Shown here one piece after another: positions 1 through 4,267 of a stretch of DNA of 6,176 bases (the stretch's first letter is position 1; the number at the start of each line of letters is the position of its first letter). A program made the position numbers and the translations under genes. The stretch is from positions 1 to 6,176 of the forward strand of contig USIU01000074.1 of the NCBI GenBank assembly GCA_900554745.1, read 5' to 3'. The notes under the pieces were generated by a model. That model was not told where the DNA came from and did not search any database. It saw nothing but the letters and a program-made list of their open reading frames with translations. The stretch is from an uncultured Leuconostoc sp. Lineage in GTDB: Bacteria > Bacillota > Bacilli > Lactobacillales > Lactobacillaceae.

Positions 1-829
1 ATCTTTTTATCACACCATCCAAATAGCGACGGCGTTTAATCGTCCGCGGTTGGTTAGGTATCTCAGCAAAAGTAGCATAAAAGTGGAATATTCGCTGTTC
101 ATGCTGCTGTGCTTGGGCAATCGCTACTGGCCAATTTAGAGCTAGTTTTTTAGTCGGTGTTGCGATTAGTCGATAACTAGCCAAGCATAATCCCACCACC
201 AACAGCAGACCAAGCAAGACCAACCATTTTTGTGGTACGAGCAACAGTAAGCCCAAACCAATACCAGGGATTACCACGCGATAAAGTGTCGTTTGCCCCC
301 ACCGTTGCCAGGCAGGTGCTGGTTGCCTCGTCCTTAAAAATAAACGTTGCCTTGCCAGCAACAGCAAATTGCCTTTATACGCCAAAACTAGGACCCAGAC
401 CAGCACTAACCGCCAACTTGACATCCCTGCGATTTGCCAAAGGAGTGGCACAATTAAGCCAATCATCGCCGATTGCCAAATCATCGCCCAACCATAACTG
501 ACCGCAAGCGCACGCGGTAAATACTGTTTAATGAGGGCTTGATCATTTCCCATCAAAAATAAGGCATCAGCTGGTTTAAAATACGTGACTAACGTCCCCA
601 ATTGTAGGCCAATCACCAGCCACAAAACAGCTAGCACAACTAACCACGGTGATTGCCATAACTGCGCATAACGCGGATCCGTTAGTAAGGCGCGATAACC
701 CAATACACCAGCGCCAAAGGCAATCACCAGAAAAACCAAAAAATGGTCATTAAACAGCCGTTTGAGGTATGACACTGTGATGTGATTGGCTTGCTGCCAA
801 CGGGTCGCAAATAGCTTAGTCATGACCAT
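1..829 (-). CDS. ecsB: EcsB-type ABC transporter permease, partial (C-terminus off left edge)
   Basis: Membrane subunit of the Ecs ABC transporter, partner of EcsA. In Bacillus, Ecs affects secretion, competence and RasP-dependent intramembrane proteolysis; the related PptAB of streptococci and enterococci exports small signalling peptides. The frame is open from position 829 to the edge, giving about 275 residues of a family usually near 400, so roughly the last third is missing. Visible are a basic N-terminus (TRWQQANHI), hydrophobic segments near residues 30-48, 62-82, 112-135, 140-158 and 185-220, a conserved-looking FKPADALFLMGND stretch near residue 85, and a cytoplasmic KRRRYLD motif near the edge, all as expected for EcsB. 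I chose the ATG at 827-829 because AAGGAG (minus strand, 839-844) lies 9 nt upstream; the ATG at 821-823 would be 15 nt away. The start overlaps the end of ecsA by 14 nt, so translation is probably coupled. Confidence 0.9.
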   Translation of the reverse strand, partial: MVMTKLFATRWQQANHITVSYLKRLFNDHFLVFLVIAFGAGVLGYRALLTDPRYAQLWQSPWLVVLAVLWLVIGLQLGTLVTYFKPADALFLMGNDQALIKQYLPRALAVSYGWAMIWQSAMIGLIVPLLWQIAGMSSWRLVLVWVLVLAYKGNLLLLARQRLFLRTRQPAPAWQRWGQTTLYRVVIPGIGLGLLLLVPQKWLVLLGLLLVVGLCLASYRLIATPTKKLALNWPVAIAQAQQHEQRIFHFYATFAEIPNQPRTIKRRRYLDGVIKR

Positions 830-1559
830 GCGCTATCGCTCCTTGTGCCAAATCAAAATAGTCATCAAGTGTGGCCAACGTGAGCTGATATTGATCCGCT
901 AAGGCTTGTGGCGTGCCAACAAAACGTACTTCGCCAGCTGCTAGCACCACAAAAACATCCACGAACTGGGCCGCTGAACTGAGTAAATGCGTCGTCATCA
1001 ACACACTATTCCCAGCTGCCGCTTGCGCTTGTATCAAGCGTACCACATCGCGATGTGCCAATGTGTCAAGTCCGAGAAACGGCTCATCAACCAATAATAG
1101 GGGCGCATTTAACATGAAGGCTGAGACCAACATGACCTTTTGCCGCATCCCTTTGGAAAAATGACTCGGCAACCAATGTAATTTATCCGTTAGTCGAAAT
1201 AAGTCTAATAAATTCACCACCTCCGGCCATACCGCGGCTTTATCAAGGCCATGAGCGGCTAACATCAAGTCAAGATGCTCGCCTAAAGTTAATTCGTCAT
1301 ATAAGATTGGCTGCTCTGGAATATAAGCTAATTGTGACTTGAAATTTGACGGGTCTTGGACTAAATCAACGCCATTGAGCGTAATTTTGCCGGATTGCGG
1401 CAAGCGTTCACCAATAATATGATTGATTGTGGTCGATTTGCCCGCCCCATTTAGACCAATTAAGGCCACAATTTGACCGTCCGCAACGTCAAACGATACG
1501 TCTTTTAGCACTTGATTACCAGCGTAACCACCGGTTAAATTGTCAATTTTTAATCCCAT
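816..1559 (-). CDS. ecsA: EcsA-type ABC transporter ATP-binding protein
   Basis: Cytoplasmic ATPase that drives the EcsB permease encoded immediately downstream. From the ATG at 1557-1559 it has 247 residues, the usual EcsA length, and the N-terminus MGLKIDNLTGGY aligns with known EcsA starts. Complete ABC motifs are visible: Walker A GLNGAGKS (35-42), signature FSKGMRQK (134-141) with K in place of the usual G after S, Walker B LLLVDEP (154-160) with catalytic Glu159, D-loop GLD (163-165) and switch His191. The Q-loop reads YIPEQP, with Glu where most ABC proteins have Gln, as in the PETP of Bacillus EcsA. The frame extends 17 codons further upstream, to an ATG at 1610. I reject that start because it has no ribosome site and runs through the promoters. 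The chosen ATG has only GGAAG one base away and sits 6 nt after a TATAAT box, so initiation may be leaderless. Confidence 0.95.
   Translation of the reverse strand: MGLKIDNLTGGYAGNQVLKDVSFDVADGQIVALIGLNGAGKSTTINHIIGERLPQSGKITLNGVDLVQDPSNFKSQLAYIPEQPILYDELTLGEHLDLMLAAHGLDKAAVWPEVVNLLDLFRLTDKLHWLPSHFSKGMRQKVMLVSAFMLNAPLLLVDEPFLGLDTLAHRDVVRLIQAQAAAGNSVLMTTHLLSSAAQFVDVFVVLAAGEVRFVGTPQALADQYQLTLATLDDYFDLAQGAIAHGHD
839..844 (-). promoter_or_regulatory. Ribosome binding site of ecsB inside ecsA
   Basis: AAGGAG on the minus strand lies within the last codons of ecsA. Its 9-nt spacing to the ATG at 827-829 supports that start over the in-frame ATG two codons later. Confidence 0.75.
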
Positions 1560-1565
1560 GCTTCC

Positions 1566-1574
1566 ATTATAACA
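1566..1574 (-). promoter_or_regulatory. Extended -10 promoter element for ecsAB
   Basis: The minus strand reads TGTTATAAT: a perfect TATAAT hexamer (1566-1571) with the TG of an extended -10 (1573-1574). No good -35 is seen at 16-18 nt. The expected transcription start, about 7 nt downstream, falls at or next to the A of the ecsA ATG (1559). A second, weaker box, TATTAT (1595-1600, minus), could start a transcript with a leader of about 29 nt instead. Confidence 0.55.
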
Positions 1575-1590
1575 GGGCGCATGGGTTATT

Positions 1591-1599
1591 TGGTATAAT
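1591..1599 (+). promoter_or_regulatory. Extended -10 promoter element for hit
   Basis: TGGTATAAT is a consensus TATAAT (1594-1599) with the extended TG two bases before it. A start near 1606 would give a leader of about 24 nt holding the hit ribosome site GGAG (1619-1622). There is no recognisable -35. The element overlaps the upstream region of the divergent ecsA promoter, and its hexamer lies in the loop of a short dyad (1585-1608). Confidence 0.6.
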
Positions 1600-1629
1600 A
1601 GCCATAACAAAACGAAATGGAGTGAAACA

Positions 1630-2061
1630 ATGGATATTTTTGATCAAATCATTGCTGGTGAGATTCCCAGCTACAAAGTTTATGAAGACGACGATGTGTT
1701 AGCATTCCTAGATATTTCTCAAGTGACCCCTGGTCATACACTCGTTGTCCCAAAAAAGCACGTTGATGATATTTTTGATTATGATGATGCCACTGCTAAG
1801 GCGGTGCTCTTGAAGTTGCCGATGCTTGCGCGAGCAATTAAAGCCAGCGACCCCAAGATTACGGGGATGAATATTTCGTCTAACAATGGCGTGTCTGCTG
1901 GTCAAACGGTCCGGCATTCACACTGGCATTTGATTCCCCGCTACGATGATGATAACCTCACACCACGCTTGGCCCCAACGATTGACAACAGTAGCCAGTT
2001 CTCGCCAGAGCGTTACCAAGCCATTGCGACTGCGATTACTGAAGCCCTTGAAAAGGAGTAA
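1630..2061 (+). CDS. hit: HIT family nucleotide hydrolase (Hit/HinT-like)
   Basis: A cytoplasmic histidine triad protein of the HINT branch, which typically hydrolyses nucleoside phosphoramidates and aminoacyl-adenylates; the physiological substrate in Bacillus and its relatives is not settled. The 143 residues match the family. Visible are IIAGEIPSYKVYEDDDVLAFLDISQVTPGHTLVVPKxH in the N-terminal half (conserved His36), NNGxxAGQ (85-92), and the triad H96-S-H98-W-H100 followed by LIPR; His98 is the expected nucleophile. The protein contains no cysteine, so the CxxC zinc pair near the N-terminus of many relatives (NCIFCKI) is replaced by DIFDQI. GGAG (1619-1622) lies 7 nt before the ATG, which supports this start. 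The gene diverges from ecsA and is followed 5 nt later by the small gene, probably in one transcript. Function by family is secure; the cellular role is inferred only. Confidence 0.95.
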   Translation: MDIFDQIIAGEIPSYKVYEDDDVLAFLDISQVTPGHTLVVPKKHVDDIFDYDDATAKAVLLKLPMLARAIKASDPKITGMNISSNNGVSAGQTVRHSHWHLIPRYDDDNLTPRLAPTIDNSSQFSPERYQAIATAITEALEKE

Positions 2062-2066
2062 CTGCC

Positions 2067-2306
2067 ATGGTTTTCATTGATCACATCAAACAGTTCATCG
2101 CCCAAATTCAAAAAATTCTTGGTCTAACCCAACAGTTTAAACGCCAAGAAGCGCAACTGAAAATGCAACTAACCCAACTAAAAGTGGTACAAGATGATCT
2201 CCAAGTTGACATTGATAAGATGAACTTTAAAAATAAACCACATCTTGACCGCATCCAAGAAACGACTGCGCACCTTAAAGCTGAATTATCAAAGTATCAG
2301 GCGTAA
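2067..2306 (+). CDS. Small coiled-coil protein of unknown function
   Basis: I do not recognise this 79-residue protein. It is very likely real: AAGGAG (2053-2058, in the end of hit) lies 8 nt before its ATG, and only 5 nt separate it from the hit stop codon. The sequence is almost wholly helical and charged, with Gln-, Lys- and Leu-rich stretches (QQFKRQEAQLKMQLTQLK, then LDRIQETTAHLKAELSKYQ) that suggest a two-helix coiled coil broken near the NKPH at residues 56-59. The first 20 residues form an amphipathic, moderately hydrophobic helix. There is no signal peptide or clear membrane span, and no cysteine. In Bacillus the hit-prsA interval carries other small genes such as yhaH, a YtxH-type protein; this one matches in position, but I see no convincing sequence match. 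It may be co-expressed with hit. A cytoplasmic structural or adaptor role is possible but unproven. Confidence 0.75.
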   Translation: MVFIDHIKQFIAQIQKILGLTQQFKRQEAQLKMQLTQLKVVQDDLQVDIDKMNFKNKPHLDRIQETTAHLKAELSKYQA

Positions 2307-2317
2307 CGCCTAATTTT
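2299..2317 (+). terminator. Possible weak terminator or attenuator before prsA
   Basis: AGGCG (2299-2303) pairs perfectly with CGCCT (2307-2311) around a TAA loop, followed by AATTTT. The loop is the stop codon of the small gene. The 5-bp stem and four-T run are short for an intrinsic terminator, so partial termination is the most that can be suggested. Confidence 0.35.
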
Positions 2318-2318
2318 G

Positions 2319-2327
2319 TGTTAAAAT
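2319..2327 (+). promoter_or_regulatory. Candidate extended -10 promoter element for prsA
   Basis: TGTTAAAAT is a TAAAAT hexamer (2322-2327) with an extended TG. It lies just after the weak hairpin and about 34 nt before the prsA ATG, giving a predicted leader near 27 nt that contains the ribosome site AAAGGAAG. No -35 hexamer is recognisable. It would let prsA be expressed apart from hit. Confidence 0.45.
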
Positions 2328-2360
2328 AATCAAGATACTAATCAGAAAAGGAAGCATCTC

Positions 2361-3272
2361 ATGCGCAAATTTATTTGGGGGCTACTTGTTGTTATTTTTG
2401 CAGGTGGTCTAATCTATCTTGGTCTCAACTCATCAAAAACATTGATGACATCTGACGCAGGAAAAATTACGGAAAAGTCATTCTTGGCTGACTTGAAACA
2501 GTCACCAGCTGGTCAACAAGCGTTCGCTAACATGGTCGTGACAACCGTATTGGACAACAAATACGGAGGTGATGTCTCAAAGTCTGACGTGCAACAAGCA
2601 TTTGATACCCAAAAGGCACAATACGGCGACGCCTTCAAGACCGTCTTAGCTTCAAACAATATGACTGAAGCCCAATTTAAGACAAATATCAAGAATAATT
2701 TGATTATGACAGCGGCTGTAAAAGCCAACTATAAGGTGTCAAAGAGTCAACTTGAACAAGCTTACAAAGACTATCACCAATCAACCACCATTTCATTGAT
2801 TAAGGCGAAGGACGAAGATTCTGCCAAAAAAGCCATTGAAGATTTGAAGTCAGGTAAAAGTTGGGACGCTGTTTATAAGCAATATACAACAGATAAGACT
2901 TATGCAAAGTCAAATGGTCAACTCCCTGCCTTTGATTCAACTAGCACAAGTGTTGATGCAGGGATTCAAGACGCAGCCTTCAAGCTGACCAATCCTGGTG
3001 ATTATACCACTGACCCTGTTGCAACTAACGGTAGCTATTACGTCATCCGTTTGGACAAGACGACAAAGAAGCCTAGTTTGAACAGTGTGCGGACTAAGCT
3101 CGCTGACAAACTTGTTACAAACTTCTTGAATGATCAAAAGAGCAGTGATAAAGTACAAGCTATCATTGGTAAGATCTTGCGTCAAGAAAACGTTGACGTT
3201 AAGGATGCACAACTTAAAAATGCTTTGAATGCTTACTTGACAGCTGGTTTAACCGCTAACAAGTCAAAGTAA
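2361..3272 (+). CDS. prsA: PrsA-like exported foldase with degenerate parvulin domain and no lipobox
   Basis: Extracytoplasmic chaperone that assists folding of exported proteins at the membrane-wall interface. It has 303 residues, near the family norm. The order is: N-terminal hydrophobic segment (4-22) after MRK; helical N-domain (about 35-140) with NMVVTTVLDNKYGGDVSKSDV, the typical PrsA/SurA-like pattern; parvulin-like region (about 143-233); and a C-terminal helical tail. Two things are unusual. There is no cysteine anywhere, so no lipoprotein lipobox; the protein must be a signal-anchor protein or be cut by signal peptidase I (SDA/G near residue 33 is a possible site). The two parvulin histidines are absent: HILV-type is ISLI (144-147) and GYHII-type is SYYVI (225-229), so isomerase activity is doubtful. 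AAAGGAAG, 7-8 nt upstream, supports the start. Ser codons are mostly TCA, unlike its neighbours, which suggests high expression. A strong terminator follows. Confidence 0.9.
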   Translation: MRKFIWGLLVVIFAGGLIYLGLNSSKTLMTSDAGKITEKSFLADLKQSPAGQQAFANMVVTTVLDNKYGGDVSKSDVQQAFDTQKAQYGDAFKTVLASNNMTEAQFKTNIKNNLIMTAAVKANYKVSKSQLEQAYKDYHQSTTISLIKAKDEDSAKKAIEDLKSGKSWDAVYKQYTTDKTYAKSNGQLPAFDSTSTSVDAGIQDAAFKLTNPGDYTTDPVATNGSYYVIRLDKTTKKPSLNSVRTKLADKLVTNFLNDQKSSDKVQAIIGKILRQENVDVKDAQLKNALNAYLTAGLTANKSK

Positions 3273-3275
3273 ACT

Positions 3276-3306
3276 AAAAACACGTCACTGAGTGACGTGT
3301 TTTTTT
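3276..3306. terminator. Bidirectional intrinsic terminator between prsA and yhaM
   Basis: CACGTCACT (3281-3289) and AGTGACGTG (3291-3299) are perfect inverted repeats, realistically an 8-bp stem with a TGA loop. They are preceded by AAAAA and followed by TTTTTTT, so each strand has a U-tract. It lies 4 nt after the prsA stop codon. On the other strand the yhaM stop codon (3305-3307) touches the tract. It therefore serves both convergent genes. Confidence 0.92.
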
Positions 3307-4252
3307 ATGCCTGCGTATCGTGATAAAAGCGGCGATTATCTAATCCAAAAATGCGATCCGAGAAAGCATGTTCCGGCGTCTTCTCTAGAGCAGCCGTCAT
3401 CATCTGAATATTGGCATCCAACTCATCGAGTTGATGTAAAACTTCAGCCGTCATCGTGGCGGGCCGTACTGGTGAACCATATTCTAACAAACCATGGTGC
3501 GCGAGTACCACATGCCGCAGTAAAAGCATGTCTTCCGATTGTAGATCAATTTTCAATTCGTGCGCAGCCAACACAATTTGTTCGTCCACCAACGTAATAT
3601 GCCCAATCAGATTCCCCGCCAAAGTATATTGGGTCGCCACTGGACCAGAAAGTTCAATCACTTTACCTAAATCATGTAATAAGGCCCCGGCAATCAACAA
3701 GGACTGATTGAGCTGTGGATATTGTGCCGCAACACTTTTAGCTAAACGTGCAATCGACAAGGCATGATACGCTAAGCCACCTGCAAACGCATGATGATTC
3801 ACCTTAGCGGCTGGAAACTGCAGAAATGCCTCGTGATAGGTCGTAAAGAGCTTGCGAACCACACGATTCCAAGTAGGATTGGTGATCATCAAAATGAAAT
3901 CATTGAGTTCCTCTTGCATCGCCGCCGTTTTAATCGGCGCATGTGTCATAAAATCAGCTGGATCATCTGGTTCGCCTGCTTGTGATAATCGCACGTGTGT
4001 AATTTGCACTTGTGGCTTATCCTGATAAGCACCGCGAACACCCTGTAATTTCACAATTTGACCGGGCAGTAACGTGTTAATCTGCTCATCCGTCACATCC
4101 CACAAATTACCAGGTAAATCACCAGAACGGTCAGAAAAAACCAGGCTTAAGTATGGTTTACCTGTTTTTGTCAATCGCATATCAGCACTTTTAATTAACG
4201 CAAAATTGTCGATTGGTTCTGTATCTTGATACGCTGTCAGTAATTTCACCAT
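3305..4252 (-). CDS. yhaM: YhaM-type 3'-5' exoribonuclease (OB-fold plus HD domain)
   Basis: A cytoplasmic, metal-dependent 3'-5' exonuclease. The Bacillus enzyme trims RNA, and also single-stranded DNA, in a Mn2+-dependent way, and is a secondary RNA-turnover enzyme. Its 315 residues match the Bacillus protein (about 314). An N-terminal OB-fold region (about 15-90; MRLTKTGKPYLSLVFSDRSGDL) is the presumed nucleic-acid binder. A C-terminal HD-phosphohydrolase domain (about 150-285) carries HHAFAGGLAYH (153-163), the metal-binding pair H193-D194 in LLHDLGK, GHITL (H218) and AHHG (H252, H253). All key residues appear intact. The start is supported by GAGGTG (minus strand, 4257-4262), just before the ATG. 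That site lies between the yhaN stop codon and this start (15 nt), so the two genes are probably co-translated; a possible internal promoter lies at the end of yhaN. The stop codon abuts the shared terminator. Confidence 0.95.
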   Translation of the reverse strand: MVKLLTAYQDTEPIDNFALIKSADMRLTKTGKPYLSLVFSDRSGDLPGNLWDVTDEQINTLLPGQIVKLQGVRGAYQDKPQVQITHVRLSQAGEPDDPADFMTHAPIKTAAMQEELNDFILMITNPTWNRVVRKLFTTYHEAFLQFPAAKVNHHAFAGGLAYHALSIARLAKSVAAQYPQLNQSLLIAGALLHDLGKVIELSGPVATQYTLAGNLIGHITLVDEQIVLAAHELKIDLQSEDMLLLRHVVLAHHGLLEYGSPVRPATMTAEVLHQLDELDANIQMMTAALEKTPEHAFSDRIFGLDNRRFYHDTQA

Positions 4253-4267
4253 TTGCCACCTCTTTGG

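Noticed and set aside
232..501. 89-codon open frame on the plus strand
   Set aside because: It lies antisense to ecsB, whose reading frame is continuous and gives a recognisable permease; there is no ribosome site and the sequence looks random.
1560..1610. 17-codon N-terminal extension of EcsA from the ATG at 1610
   Set aside because: There is no ribosome site before it, the extension runs through both divergent promoters, and family members begin at the MGLKIDNLTGGY-like sequence.
3292..3597. 101-codon open frame on the plus strand downstream of prsA
   Set aside because: It starts inside the terminator hairpin and is antisense to the intact yhaM gene.
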